Source: GCA-2733415 sp965178655 (GTDB lineage Bacteria; Bacteroidota; Bacteroidia; Flavobacteriales; Flavobacteriaceae). From it: a stretch of 64,000 nt of DNA. Position 1 is the stretch's first letter; each line of letters begins with the position of its first letter. Shown piece after piece: positions 49,752-59,197 of this stretch. Where the stretch lies: NCBI GenBank assembly GCA_965178655.1, contig OZ238266.1:1984001-2048000 (forward strand), read 5' to 3'. Below the pieces are notes generated by a model. It made no database searches. It worked only from the letters and a program-made list of their open reading frames with translations, and had not been told where the DNA came from. The position numbers and the translations under genes are program-made.

Positions 49752-50957
49752 ATGAAATTTGCGATACTTAAAGAACGTAAAAATCCACCAGACAGACGTG
49801 TTGTTTTTACGCCAGAAAAGGCTGCGGAATTTTCAGAAAAATTCCCACAAGAACAATTACATGTAGAGTCTTCAGATATTCGTTTTTTTAATGATGAGGA
49901 TTATACAGAAAAAGGAGTTTCGGTATTATCGTCAATCAAAAATTGTGATGTGTTGTTAGGGGTAAAAGAAGTGCCTATTGAGGCTTTGATTCCTAATAAA
50001 AAATATTTTTTCTTTTCGCATACATTTAAAAAACAACCTTATAACCGAAAGTTATTACAAGCAATATTGCAAAAAAATATTGAACTATATGACCATGAGG
50101 TTATTACAAAAGCAAGCGGAAGTAGGTTAATTGGCTTTGGTCGTTATGCAGGAATTGTTGGTGCTTATAATGGGTTTATTGCTTATGGCAAAAAGTATAA
50201 CTTATGGCAGTTGCCTAAAGCAGAATCATTACCAGATTTAAAAGCAATGCATGCCGCCTTAGACAAAATTACGCTACCAAATATTAAAATCTGTTTAACA
50301 GGTAATGGGAAAGTGGCTTTTGGAGCAAAAGAAATTTTAGACCACTTAAAGGTGAAGCAGGTTACAGTGGCGCAATATTTAAACGATAGTTTTAATGAGC
50401 CAGTATATTGTAAGTTAGATATATTAGACTATAATAAACGTAAAGACGGACAAGTATTGGATAAATACGATATGTATAAAAATCCATCAGCATATGAGTC
50501 TGACTTTATGCGTTTTGCGAAAGTAACCAATTACTTTATAGCAGGGCACTATTTTGGCGATGGCGCACCATATTTGTATACTCGTAAAGATTGTAGGTCG
50601 GAAGATTTTAATATTAAAGTTGTTGCAGATGTATCTTGTGATATTGATGGGCCAGTTGCGTCAACAATTCGCCCTTCAACAATAGCAGATCCTGTTTATG
50701 GGTATAACCCGGAAACTGAAAAAGAGGTCAATTTTATGAATAGTGAGGCTATTGTAGTAATGGCAGTAGATAATTTACCATGTGAATTGCCAAAAGATGC
50801 CAGTGAAGGTTTTGGAGAAATGTTTTTAGAGCATGTTATTCCAGCATTTTTTAACAACGATAAAGATGGTATTTTAGAGCGTTCAAGAATGACAAAAGAC
50901 GGAAAGTTAACAGAACGATTCGCGTATTTACAAGATTATGTAGATGGAAAAGAATAA
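49752..50957 (+). CDS. saccharopine/alanine dehydrogenase family NAD(P)-dependent oxidoreductase
   Basis: This 401-residue enzyme has the AlaDH/PNT N-terminal domain (ILKERKNPPDRRVVFTPEKAAEF) and a Rossmann domain (IKICLTGNGKVAFGAKEIL). VVADVSCDIDGPVASTIRPSTIADPVYGYNPETEKEV is typical of lysine-forming saccharopine dehydrogenase (LYS1-like) and its Bacteroidetes relatives. The glycine motif reads GNGKVAFGA rather than GAG-x-VG. Whether the substrate is saccharopine or another amino acid is undecided. Monocistronic, with a strong shared terminator downstream. Confidence 0.8.
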   Translation: MKFAILKERKNPPDRRVVFTPEKAAEFSEKFPQEQLHVESSDIRFFNDEDYTEKGVSVLSSIKNCDVLLGVKEVPIEALIPNKKYFFFSHTFKKQPYNRKLLQAILQKNIELYDHEVITKASGSRLIGFGRYAGIVGAYNGFIAYGKKYNLWQLPKAESLPDLKAMHAALDKITLPNIKICLTGNGKVAFGAKEILDHLKVKQVTVAQYLNDSFNEPVYCKLDILDYNKRKDGQVLDKYDMYKNPSAYESDFMRFAKVTNYFIAGHYFGDGAPYLYTRKDCRSEDFNIKVVADVSCDIDGPVASTIRPSTIADPVYGYNPETEKEVNFMNSEAIVVMAVDNLPCELPKDASEGFGEMFLEHVIPAFFNNDKDGILERSRMTKDGKLTERFAYLQDYVDGKE

Positions 50958-50977
50958 CGCTATAACATTATAAAATC

Positions 50978-51016
50978 AAAAAAGCGATGACCTATGTGGT
51001 CATCGCTTTTTTTATG
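50978..51016 (+). terminator. bidirectional terminator
   Basis: AAAAAAGCGATGACC pairs with GGTCATCGCTTTTTT across a 5-nt loop. It lies between the convergent dehydrogenase and outer-membrane protein genes. Confidence 0.8.
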
Positions 51017-51029
51017 ATATAGAATGGAT

Positions 51030-51881
51030 TTATAATTTAAAAATACCACCTAAAGTAAGCATACGCTGAAAGAAAAAGAATTCTTGCGAAGCATGGTCAC
51101 TGGTATTATTTGTAGTTCTAATGTTAGGCATGTTAATATACCCGCCTTTTAAACTTCCTTGAATAAAGAAGTGTTTAAAGAACGTAATGTTTAACCCTGC
51201 AGTTACTGAAGCGCCATAGCCGGCAATGTTAAAATCGTCATGTCGTTCATTCTGTAATAGAGTGGCATTTGTTCTAGGGTATAGCCCTCCAAACCCGATG
51301 CCTTCTGTTATGTTTAATTGAATTTTATCGGTATTTCTAATGCCTATAAAAGAAGAAATATCATCATGTCGTGCCGCTTCAATATATACGTAGTTTAAAC
51401 CATCGGTATGTTCAAATATTAAAAAGTCTTCGGTTAATTGAATAGCTCCTCCGGTGTATACGCCATTGTAAAATGCAGCAGCATGATCATCAGGTAGCTG
51501 AATATTTCCGCTAATACCAGCGTATTGGTTTTGTGTCATGACATACTTCATGTGGTCAACACCAATAGAGATTGAGTAATTGTTAGAAATAAAATAACCT
51601 ATTTTCGCATTTGTTTGCGGAATAGTCATTCGCATTGGATTAATGTAATCTATGTGCCACCCTTTAGGTTTATCATGTGCGTCAACATCATATAGGGTAA
51701 AATCATAATCATTACCTTTAAATCTAATGTTAGAGTTGGAGTAGAAATCTCTGTTGCCTCCCCAGCTAACAAAAAATTTACCTTTATTTGTTTTGGTATA
51801 TTTTTCGGGTTCTTGATCTTGTGAAAATCCTATAAAAGAGATTCCCAATGCAAGAGATAAAAGTATTTTTTTAAAGTCCAT
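51030..51881 (-). CDS. outer-membrane beta-barrel protein of unknown function
   Basis: From ATG at 51881 the protein has about 283 residues with a clean signal peptide (MDFKKILLSLALGISFIGFSQ). Many alternating hydrophobic strands follow (TNAKIGYFISNNYSISIGVDHMKYVM, GASVTAGLNITFFKHFFIQGSLKGGYI), and the C-terminal strand (MLTLGGIFKL) fits a membrane barrel. I do not recognise the family. The start overlaps the 3' end of kdsA by 11 nt, so the two are co-transcribed. The longer frame to 51926 would place the signal peptide internally and is not used. Confidence 0.75.
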   Translation of the reverse strand: MDFKKILLSLALGISFIGFSQDQEPEKYTKTNKGKFFVSWGGNRDFYSNSNIRFKGNDYDFTLYDVDAHDKPKGWHIDYINPMRMTIPQTNAKIGYFISNNYSISIGVDHMKYVMTQNQYAGISGNIQLPDDHAAAFYNGVYTGGAIQLTEDFLIFEHTDGLNYVYIEAARHDDISSFIGIRNTDKIQLNITEGIGFGGLYPRTNATLLQNERHDDFNIAGYGASVTAGLNITFFKHFFIQGSLKGGYINMPNIRTTNNTSDHASQEFFFFQRMLTLGGIFKL

Positions 51882-52689
51882 TAGTCGTCTGTCTAATTGT
51901 AACAAGATTAGTAAGTAGGTTTTCAAGATGGTCTAAGTGTAACATGTTTGCGCCATCACTTTTGGCATTAGCAGGATTAAAATGTGTTTCAATAAATAAG
52001 CCATCTACATTGTTTACAATACCAGCGCGAGCAATAGTTTCAATCATATCGGGTCTACCACCAGTAACTCCAGAATTTTGATTTGGCTGTTGTAGGGAGT
52101 GGGTTACATCTAAAACCGTAGGTGCAAACTTACGCATGGTAGGGATTCCTCTAAAATCTACAATCATATCTTGGTAGCCAAACATAGTCCCTCTGTCGGT
52201 AATCCATGCTTTATTGCTTCCGGCATCTTTTACTTTTTGTACTGCATGTTGCATGGCTTCAGGACTCATAAATTGTCCTTTTTTTAAGTTGACAACTTTT
52301 CCTGTTTTTGCAGCGGCAACTACTAAATCTGTCTGACGAACTAAAAAGGCAGGAATTTGTAAAACATCTACATATTGTGCTGCTAGAGCAGCATCAGACG
52401 CCTCGTGAATATCCGTAACCGTTGGCACATTAAATTTATTGGATACTTTTTTTAGAATTTCTAAAGCTTTTTTATCACCTATACCAGTAAAACTATCAAT
52501 TCTACTTCTGTTTGCTTTTTTAAAAGACCCTTTAAAAATAAAAGGAATTTTAAGCTTATCGGTAATTGCAATGATTTTTTCAGCAATTTCCATAGCCATA
52601 TCTTCACTTTCAATAGCACATGGCCCTGCTAGCAAAAAGAAATTACCGCTATTTGTATGTTTAATATTTGGTATAAGATCTAAATTCAT
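51871..52689 (-). CDS. kdsA: 3-deoxy-8-phosphooctulonate synthase
   Basis: Condenses arabinose 5-phosphate with PEP to make KDO-8-phosphate for lipopolysaccharide. The 272-residue sequence carries FFLLAGPCAIESEDMAMEIAEKI, PFIFKGSFKKANRSRIDSFTGIG, FLVRQTDLVVAAAKTGKVVNLKKGQFMSPEAM and FDVTHSLQQP-like TVLDVTHSLQQPNQ. All are family signatures. A TATCTTTG -7 box lies 18 bp upstream of the ATG. The presence of KdsA indicates a KDO-containing envelope. Confidence 0.95.
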   Translation of the reverse strand: MNLDLIPNIKHTNSGNFFLLAGPCAIESEDMAMEIAEKIIAITDKLKIPFIFKGSFKKANRSRIDSFTGIGDKKALEILKKVSNKFNVPTVTDIHEASDAALAAQYVDVLQIPAFLVRQTDLVVAAAKTGKVVNLKKGQFMSPEAMQHAVQKVKDAGSNKAWITDRGTMFGYQDMIVDFRGIPTMRKFAPTVLDVTHSLQQPNQNSGVTGGRPDMIETIARAGIVNNVDGLFIETHFNPANAKSDGANMLHLDHLENLLTNLVTIRQTTNGL

Positions 52690-52706
52690 GGTGATTTAAT
52701 TTTGTG

Positions 52707-52714
52707 CAAAGATA
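52707..52714 (-). promoter_or_regulatory. -7 promoter box of kdsA
   Basis: The minus strand reads TATCTTTG (TAnnTTTG), 18 bp from the start codon. Confidence 0.6.
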
Positions 52715-52809
52715 TGATTTTTCAACGGATGTAACGCCCTTTTTAATAGCTAGAAACCATAGTAGTTATATAATTAAAGAGGCAATGCAATTATTACAAT
52801 AAAAAACTG

Positions 52810-52817
52810 TACATTTG
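52810..52817 (+). promoter_or_regulatory. -7 promoter box of typA
   Basis: TACATTTG matches TAnnTTTG, 26 bp upstream of the ATG. Confidence 0.55.
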
Positions 52818-52843
52818 CACGCTTAAATTAGAGATGAATAGTT

Positions 52844-54643
52844 ATGAGTTCTGTAAAAAATATTGCAATTATTGCCCATGTAGATCATGGTAAAACAACA
52901 TTGGTAGATAAAATAATGTACCATTGTCAATTATTTCGTGAAAATCAAAACACTGGAGACTTAATTCTAGATAATAATGATTTAGAAAGAGAACGAGGAA
53001 TAACAATTACCTCTAAAAACGTATCGGTTATATATAAAGGTACAAAAATTAACATTATAGATACTCCTGGTCACGCCGATTTTGGTGGGGAAGTAGAGCG
53101 TGTATTAAACATGGCTGATGGTGTGTTGTTGTTAGTTGATGCCTTTGAAGGACCAATGCCACAAACACGTTTTGTACTACAAAAAGCAATTGATTTAGGA
53201 CTAAAACCTTGTGTTGTTGTAAATAAAGTTGATAAAGAAAACTGTACGCCAGAAGAAGTTCATGAAAAAGTATTCGACTTAATGTTTGAATTAGGTGCAG
53301 AAGAATGGCAAATGGATTTCCCAACAGTATACGGTTCAGCTAAAAATAACTGGATGAGTGAAGATTGGCAAGACCAAACTGAAAACATTGAGCCATTATT
53401 AGATATGGTTATTGAGCATGTTCCAAACTTTGAACCAAAGGAAGGAAATACACAAATGTTAATTACATCATTAGACTTTTCATCATTTACAGGACGAATT
53501 GCTATCGGGCGTTTAACTCGTGGAAGCTTAAAAGAAGGTATGCAAGTATCACTTTGTAAAAGAGATGGTAGTATTGTAAAATGTAAAATAAAAGAACTAC
53601 AACTTTTTGAAGGTTTAGGACGAGTAAAAGTACCTGAGGTAAAAACAGGAGATATTTGTGCTATAGTAGGTTTAGAAGGATTTGAAATTGGTGATACTAT
53701 TGCTGATCTTGAAAACCCAGAGCCATTAGCAACAATTGCTATTGATGAGCCAACAATGAGTATGTTATTTACCATTAACGATTCTCCATTTTTTGGAAAA
53801 GATGGTAAGTTTGTAACGTCTCGTCATATTAAAGAGCGTTTAACAAAAGAATTAGAGAAAAACTTAGCATTACGTGTAAATCCAACCGATAGTGCAGATA
53901 AATTTTTAGTATTTGGTAGAGGTGTATTACACTTATCAGTATTAATAGAAACAATGCGTCGTGAAGGTTATGAATTACAAATTGGGCAACCACAAGTAAT
54001 TATTAAAGAAATTGACGGTGTTAAATGTGAGCCAGTAGAAGAATTGACTATTGATTTACCAGAAAATGTATCTGGTAAAGCAGTTGAAATGGTGAGCATG
54101 CGTAAAGGAGAAATGGTTTCTATGGAAGCTAAAGGTGACCGTATGATTTGTGAGTTTCTCATTCCATCAAGAGGTATTATAGGTATGCGTAATCAATTGT
54201 TAACTGCAACAGCAGGAGAGGCAATTATGGCACACCGTTATAAAGAATACCAACCATTAAAAGGTGGTATTCCAGAACGTCAAAACGGATCGTTAATATC
54301 TATGGAAAAAGGAAAATCGATTCCTTACTCAATAGATAAGTTACAAGACAGAGGACGTTTCTTTGTTGAGCCAGGTGAAGATATTTATGAAGGACAAGTT
54401 ATTGGAGAAAATTCTCGTCGTGATGATATGACTGTGAATATTACCAAAACTAAAAAAATGTCTAACGTACGTTCTTCTGGAGCAGATGATAAAGCTAAAA
54501 TTGTACCAGCAATTAAGTTTTCATTGGAAGAAGCTTTAGAGTTTATTCAAAAAGACGAGTATGTTGAGGTAACACCAAACTTTTTACGTTTACGTAAAGT
54601 ACACTTAACAGAAAACGAAAGAAAACGTAACCCGCTTAAATAA
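52844..54643 (+). CDS. typA: translational GTPase TypA/BipA
   Basis: This 599-residue ribosome-associated GTPase has a G domain with G1 AHVDHGKTTL, G2 RERGITITSKN, G3 DTPGHADFGGEVERV and G4 VVNKVD. Domain II and EF-G-like domains follow, then the BipA-specific C-terminal domain (ERQNGSLISMEKGKSIPYSIDKLQDRGRFFVEPGEDIYEGQVIGE). Complete and of normal length. BipA assists ribosome assembly and stress responses. A perfect terminator follows at 54669. Confidence 0.95.
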   Translation: MSSVKNIAIIAHVDHGKTTLVDKIMYHCQLFRENQNTGDLILDNNDLERERGITITSKNVSVIYKGTKINIIDTPGHADFGGEVERVLNMADGVLLLVDAFEGPMPQTRFVLQKAIDLGLKPCVVVNKVDKENCTPEEVHEKVFDLMFELGAEEWQMDFPTVYGSAKNNWMSEDWQDQTENIEPLLDMVIEHVPNFEPKEGNTQMLITSLDFSSFTGRIAIGRLTRGSLKEGMQVSLCKRDGSIVKCKIKELQLFEGLGRVKVPEVKTGDICAIVGLEGFEIGDTIADLENPEPLATIAIDEPTMSMLFTINDSPFFGKDGKFVTSRHIKERLTKELEKNLALRVNPTDSADKFLVFGRGVLHLSVLIETMRREGYELQIGQPQVIIKEIDGVKCEPVEELTIDLPENVSGKAVEMVSMRKGEMVSMEAKGDRMICEFLIPSRGIIGMRNQLLTATAGEAIMAHRYKEYQPLKGGIPERQNGSLISMEKGKSIPYSIDKLQDRGRFFVEPGEDIYEGQVIGENSRRDDMTVNITKTKKMSNVRSSGADDKAKIVPAIKFSLEEALEFIQKDEYVEVTPNFLRLRKVHLTENERKRNPLK

Positions 54644-54668
54644 GCAATACGTTTTGTATATAATATTT

Positions 54669-54700
54669 AAAAGCCACTACAAACTGTAGTGGCTTTTTTT
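54669..54700 (+). terminator. terminator of typA
   Basis: AAAAGCCACTACA pairs with TGTAGTGGCTTTT, followed by more T. Confidence 0.8.
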
Positions 54701-54793
54701 GTGCTATTTAAGTTGTATCTATAATTATCTAATGTCTAGAGTAATTGGTTTAAAAAAAGTGTCATTTTTGTAGGTCAATACCAAAGCAATTTT

Positions 54794-54801
54794 TATTTTT
54801 G
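54794..54801 (+). promoter_or_regulatory. -7 promoter box almost touching the guaA start codon
   Basis: TATTTTTG matches TAnnTTTG and ends 3 bp before the ATG at 54805. Transcription would start at or just inside the codon, so the message may be leaderless. Confidence 0.45.
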
Positions 54802-54804
54802 CGC

Positions 54805-56337
54805 ATGCAAAACAACGTATTAATACTAGACTTCGGTTCGCAGTACACACAATTAATAGCCCGTAGAGTTCGAGAGCTAAATATTTACTGTGAAATTCAC
54901 CCTTATAACAAAATTCCTAAAGACGTATCAGCTTATAAAGCTGTAATTTTATCTGGCTCACCATTTTCGGTTCGTGGAGAAGATGCACCACATCCTGATT
55001 TGTCAGAAATACGAGGAAAAAAACCACTATTAGCAGTATGTTATGGTGCGCAATATTTAGCCCATTTTAGTGGAGGTAAAGTTGCACCATCTAATACAAG
55101 AGAATATGGTCGTGCAAATCTATCATTTGTAAAATCTGAAGATGCCTTTTTTAAAGGAATTGAAACAGGTTCTCAGGTATGGATGAGTCATAGTGATACG
55201 ATTAAAGAGTTACCAACAAACGGTGTTCGTTTAGCAAGTACATATGATGTAGAAAATGCAGCTTATAAAATTGAAGGAGAGCAAACTTATGCCATTCAAT
55301 TTCACCCAGAAGTATATCACTCTACTGATGGTAAGCAATTATTAGAAAATTTCTTAGTAACAATAGCAGAGGTAGCACAAGAGTGGACACCTGCTTCTTT
55401 TGTTGAAGAGACAGTAGCTGGGTTAAAAGAAAAACTAGGCGATGATCGTGTTATTTTAGGTTTAAGTGGTGGAGTAGATTCTACCGTTGCAGCAGTGTTA
55501 TTACATAAAGCAATAGGTAAAAACTTACACTGTATATTTGTAAATAACGGATTATTACGTAAAAACGAATTTTCAAGCGTATTAAAACAATACGAAGGAA
55601 TGGGGTTAAACGTTAAAGGCGTAGATGCTTCAGAATTATTTTTATCGGCATTAGCAGGTATAAGTGATCCGGAAAAGAAACGTAAAGCAATCGGAAAAGC
55701 CTTTATTGATGTGTTTGATGCAGAATCAAAATTAGTCAAAAATGCAAAATGGTTGGCACAAGGTACTATTTACCCTGATGTTATTGAATCTGTTTCTGCA
55801 ACTGGAGGGCCATCGGCAACTATAAAATCTCATCATAATGTAGGTGGATTACCAGATTATATGATGCTTAAAGTGGTAGAGCCATTGCGTATGTTGTTTA
55901 AAGATGAGGTGCGTAGAGTTGGTGCTTCAATGGGATTAGATAAAGATTTATTAGGTAGACATCCTTTTCCAGGACCAGGATTAGCAATTAGAATTTTAGG
56001 TGATATTACGCCAGAAAAAGTAGCAATGCTACAAGAGGTTGATGCTGTTTTTATTGATGGATTAAAATCAAACGGATTATACGATAAAGTATGGCAGGCA
56101 GGTGCAATACTGTTACCAGTAAATAGTGTTGGTGTAATGGGAGATGAGCGTACCTACGAAAAATGTGTAGCGCTTAGAGCTGTTGAAAGTACCGATGGTA
56201 TGACTGCAGATTGGGTAAATTTACCTTATGAGTTTTTACAAAAAACATCTAATGATATTATTAATAAAGTTAAAGGTGTAAATAGAGTAGTATATGATAT
56301 TAGCTCAAAACCACCAGCAACAATTGAATGGGAGTAA
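54805..56337 (+). CDS. guaA: GMP synthase (glutamine-hydrolysing)
   Basis: This enzyme of about 510 residues converts XMP to GMP. The class I glutamine amidotransferase domain has catalytic Cys in LAVCYGAQYLAHFSGG and the His-Glu pair in AIQFHPEVYHS. The ATP pyrophosphatase domain begins VILGLSGGVDSTVAAVLLHKAI. The C-terminal dimerisation domain ends with DISSKPPATIEWE. ATG at 54805 (MQNNVLILDFGSQYTQLIARRVREL) fits family starts better than TTG at 54799. Confidence 0.95.
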   Translation: MQNNVLILDFGSQYTQLIARRVRELNIYCEIHPYNKIPKDVSAYKAVILSGSPFSVRGEDAPHPDLSEIRGKKPLLAVCYGAQYLAHFSGGKVAPSNTREYGRANLSFVKSEDAFFKGIETGSQVWMSHSDTIKELPTNGVRLASTYDVENAAYKIEGEQTYAIQFHPEVYHSTDGKQLLENFLVTIAEVAQEWTPASFVEETVAGLKEKLGDDRVILGLSGGVDSTVAAVLLHKAIGKNLHCIFVNNGLLRKNEFSSVLKQYEGMGLNVKGVDASELFLSALAGISDPEKKRKAIGKAFIDVFDAESKLVKNAKWLAQGTIYPDVIESVSATGGPSATIKSHHNVGGLPDYMMLKVVEPLRMLFKDEVRRVGASMGLDKDLLGRHPFPGPGLAIRILGDITPEKVAMLQEVDAVFIDGLKSNGLYDKVWQAGAILLPVNSVGVMGDERTYEKCVALRAVESTDGMTADWVNLPYEFLQKTSNDIINKVKGVNRVVYDISSKPPATIEWE

Positions 56338-56362
56338 TCCTTGAAAAATAAAAATGATAATG

Positions 56363-56395
56363 AAACCACCAATTTTGGTGGTTTTGTTTTTTTTA
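56363..56395 (+). terminator. terminator of guaA
   Basis: AAACCACCAA pairs with TTGGTGGTTT and is followed by a long T-run. Confidence 0.75.
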
Positions 56396-56477
56396 AATAG
56401 TACATTTAACCTTATATTGTACAGAATTTATTTTTGGCAAGAAAATTGTCTAAAGTTCTCTATCAAACAACAACCAC

Positions 56478-58370
56478 ATGAAAAAAATATTTGTATTACT
56501 ATTTTTAATAGGGTCAGTATCAATTGTTAATGCACAAAAAGCAGATAAACATGTTATTGTAATAGGAGAAACATTACAAGAGATTATAGCACATTATAAA
56601 ATTTCGCCTTATGAGTTGTACTTAGAGAATCCGTTAGCAAAAACAAGTCTGTCTGTAGGAGATACTTTGCATATTCCTTTATTAAAAAAGTATCCGTATA
56701 ATGAAAGATTGGTAGCCTTTAAAAAACATAAAGTTAAGCGAAAAGAAACTTTAACGCGATTGTCTGAAAACTATGGTGTGTCTGTTGCAGATATTAAAAA
56801 GTACAATACCTTTTTGTATGCTCAAAGACTAAAAAAAGGACGCAAACTTAGTATTCCGGTGTTTGATGATGCATTATATGAAACGCCAATAATTACTCAA
56901 CCAGAAGCTATTATTCATATTGTAAAAGCAAAAGAATCGAAATATGGCATTGCCAAAAAATACAAGCTTAGCATAGCTGAACTTGAAAATGAAAATCCGC
57001 AGATTATATCGGGATTACAAATAGGGCAACAACTACGTATACCTTTTAAGCAACCAGAAGAATTATATGCATACTATACAGTGCAACCAAAAGAAGGTTT
57101 TTATAGGTTAACCAAAACACTTGGAATTTCAAAAGATTCATTAATAGCGCTAAATCCATCATTAAAAGACGGTATTCGTTTAGGGATGCAGTTAAAATAC
57201 CCTAAAAAAATAGCGGTATCGGAAATTGAAAAGGTGTTGTTAAAAGACATGATAACCAACTATCAAAAGCAAAACCTAACTTTAATGTTGCCGTTTGGCG
57301 GACATAAAATAATAAAAAACGATACAGTTTCTAATCTAGAAAGATTAGTGTTAAAAGATGGTTATGTAAATGCTTCATTAGATTTTTACTCAGGGGTGCT
57401 TATGGCTATAGATTCTGTAAAACAATTGGGGATTTCTACACGTTTACGTGTGTTCGATACGGAGTACAGCAGAAATAATACAGCGGGTAGTCAACTCAAA
57501 ATAGCCTCAATATTATCACAACCTTTTGAGGACAATGAAATTGTTTTGGGACCATTGGTTTTTTCAAACTTTAAAAACGTTGCAACAGCACTTTCTAGTA
57601 AAAATATTCCAGTTGTAGCGCCATTACCATTAAAACGACCACTGTTTTTAAACAACGTTATTGAAACGGCTACAACTATTAGTTTTCAGCGAAAGCAGAT
57701 GATAGCGTATATAAGTACTAAAATTAAAGGAAAGCAAATAATTATTGTTGCAGATAAAAAAATGACTGCTGTAAAAAATGAGTTGCTACTTGCTTTTCCG
57801 AATGCATCAGTAATTACCTCTAGAGAAGATGATTTATTAATTCCCGAAGATTTTGAAGGGATTTTAAGTAAAGAAAAAGAAAATGTAGTTATTCTAGAAT
57901 CATCATCAGTTAGCTTGGTAGCAACAGTAACGAGTATTTTAGACACAAAAATAAAAGACCATACTATATCGTTATACACAACAAGTAGTAAAAAAATGTT
58001 TGATTCAGATGCTATAGCAAATCGATATAAGTCAAAATTAAATTTTCATTTTCCATCAATAAGTAAGCCAATGGTTTTTGAAGAAGAAAACTCTTTTGTT
58101 ATTAAATACACAAAAACTTACGGAAAGTTACCAAGTAAACTCGCTTTAAGAGGGTTTGATGTAACCTTAGATTTAATGCTTCGTAATGCCTTAGAGGTTT
58201 CGCTTTATAAAGGGTTGCAAGTACAAAATGAGGCTGAATACATCGAAAATATATTTAATTATAACAACTCAGAAAGCGGTTGTATAACTAACAGCGCATT
58301 ATACATATTAAAGTACACCCCAGAATTAATAATTGAAGAGGTGTTACAAGATATCATTGAAAAAAAATAA
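56478..58370 (+). CDS. LysM-repeat protein with periplasmic-binding-like C-terminal domain
   Basis: This 630-residue secreted protein has a signal peptide (MKKIFVLLFLIGSVSIVNAQ). Several LysM-type repeats follow in residues 22-240 (HVIVIGETLQEIIAHYKISPYELYLENP, HKVKRKETLTRLSENYGVSVADIKKYN, HIVKAKESKYGIAKKYKLSIAELENENP, YTVQPKEGFYRLTKTLGISKDSLIALNP). The C-terminal 370 residues have the alternating fold of a type 1 periplasmic-binding (LppC-like) domain (LDFYSGVLMAIDSVKQLGISTRLRVFDTE, EIVLGPLVFSNFKNVATALSSKNIPVVAPL). LysM repeats bind peptidoglycan. The pairing suggests a cell-wall synthesis or turnover factor. It is followed 6 bp later by an OsmC gene. Confidence 0.88.
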   Translation: MKKIFVLLFLIGSVSIVNAQKADKHVIVIGETLQEIIAHYKISPYELYLENPLAKTSLSVGDTLHIPLLKKYPYNERLVAFKKHKVKRKETLTRLSENYGVSVADIKKYNTFLYAQRLKKGRKLSIPVFDDALYETPIITQPEAIIHIVKAKESKYGIAKKYKLSIAELENENPQIISGLQIGQQLRIPFKQPEELYAYYTVQPKEGFYRLTKTLGISKDSLIALNPSLKDGIRLGMQLKYPKKIAVSEIEKVLLKDMITNYQKQNLTLMLPFGGHKIIKNDTVSNLERLVLKDGYVNASLDFYSGVLMAIDSVKQLGISTRLRVFDTEYSRNNTAGSQLKIASILSQPFEDNEIVLGPLVFSNFKNVATALSSKNIPVVAPLPLKRPLFLNNVIETATTISFQRKQMIAYISTKIKGKQIIIVADKKMTAVKNELLLAFPNASVITSREDDLLIPEDFEGILSKEKENVVILESSSVSLVATVTSILDTKIKDHTISLYTTSSKKMFDSDAIANRYKSKLNFHFPSISKPMVFEEENSFVIKYTKTYGKLPSKLALRGFDVTLDLMLRNALEVSLYKGLQVQNEAEYIENIFNYNNSESGCITNSALYILKYTPELIIEEVLQDIIEKK

Positions 58371-58376
58371 GATAAT

Positions 58377-58781
58377 ATGGCAACATCAACAGTAACCTAT
58401 GAGGGAAGTTTAAGAACTGTAGCAGTACACTTGCGTTCTGGAAATGAAATAATTTCAGATGCCCCAATAGATAATAACGGAAAAGGCGAGGCTTTTTCAC
58501 CAACCGATACGGTAGCTACAGCATTAGCAAGTTGTATGTTAACAATAATGGGGGTTAAAGCAAATGACAAAGGTATCTCTATAGAAGGGACTACTGCACA
58601 AGTAACTAAAACAATGGGTGTGTCGCCAAGAAGAATAACAAAAATAGATGTTGTGGTATCGGTGCCATTTTCTTTTGATGATGTCACAAAAAAGGTGTTA
58701 GAAAAGGCAGCATTTACTTGCCCGGTATTTTATAGTTTACATGCCGATATTGATAAAAACATATCATTTAACTGGCAATAA
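58377..58781 (+). CDS. OsmC family protein
   Basis: This 134-residue protein belongs to the OsmC/Ohr superfamily, which reduces organic peroxides. The redox Cys are visible in TALASCMLTIMGVKAND and KAAFTCPVFYSLHADID. The central EGTTAQVTKTMGVSPRRITKIDVVVSVPFSF is characteristic of YhfA-like OsmC members. It overlaps the next gene by 1 nt (TAATG). Confidence 0.9.
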   Translation: MATSTVTYEGSLRTVAVHLRSGNEIISDAPIDNNGKGEAFSPTDTVATALASCMLTIMGVKANDKGISIEGTTAQVTKTMGVSPRRITKIDVVVSVPFSFDDVTKKVLEKAAFTCPVFYSLHADIDKNISFNWQ

Positions 58782-59017
58782 TGAGTTTAGTTAATAATCG
58801 CACCTATTTAATTAAACTGGCGCATACCAGCATGCCGTTCGGAAAATATAAGGGCTATGATTTAATTAACTTACCAGAGCACTATATTGTTTGGTATCAC
58901 AACAAGGGTTTTCCAAAAGGGAAACTTGGTGAAATGCTACAGTTGGTCTATGAATTACAGTTAAATGGTTTAGAAGACTTGGTGCGAAACATCAAAAAAA
59001 AATACCCTAAACCTTAA
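58781..59017 (+). CDS. DUF3820 family protein
   Basis: This 78-residue protein has the DUF3820 core MPFGKYKGYDLINLPEHYIVWYHNKGFPKGKLGEMLQLVYELQLNGLEDLVRNIKKK. The function is unknown; the fold is also seen next to exonuclease domains, so nucleic acid binding has been suggested. It starts inside the osmC stop codon and is co-translated. Confidence 0.85.
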   Translation: MSLVNNRTYLIKLAHTSMPFGKYKGYDLINLPEHYIVWYHNKGFPKGKLGEMLQLVYELQLNGLEDLVRNIKKKYPKP

Positions 59018-59155
59018 TGTTTTCTGTAAAATAGTTGTGGGTGAAACTATTTTAATCATAAATGAATATTTAAGAAGATAACAATAAAGGTTAAGGTAAG
59101 AATAAAAACCTAAAAATACTTATTGCATAACTATTGCAATTGCTATTTTAATGCG

Positions 59156-59163
59156 TATTTTTG
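59156..59163 (+). promoter_or_regulatory. -7 promoter box of pyrG
   Basis: TATTTTTG matches TAnnTTTG, with TTG 19 bp upstream at 59134-59136 (a -33-like element) and 34 bp of leader before the ATG. Confidence 0.6.
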
Positions 59164-59197
59164 CTCAGATTTTAATAAAATAACAATACGTATAATC

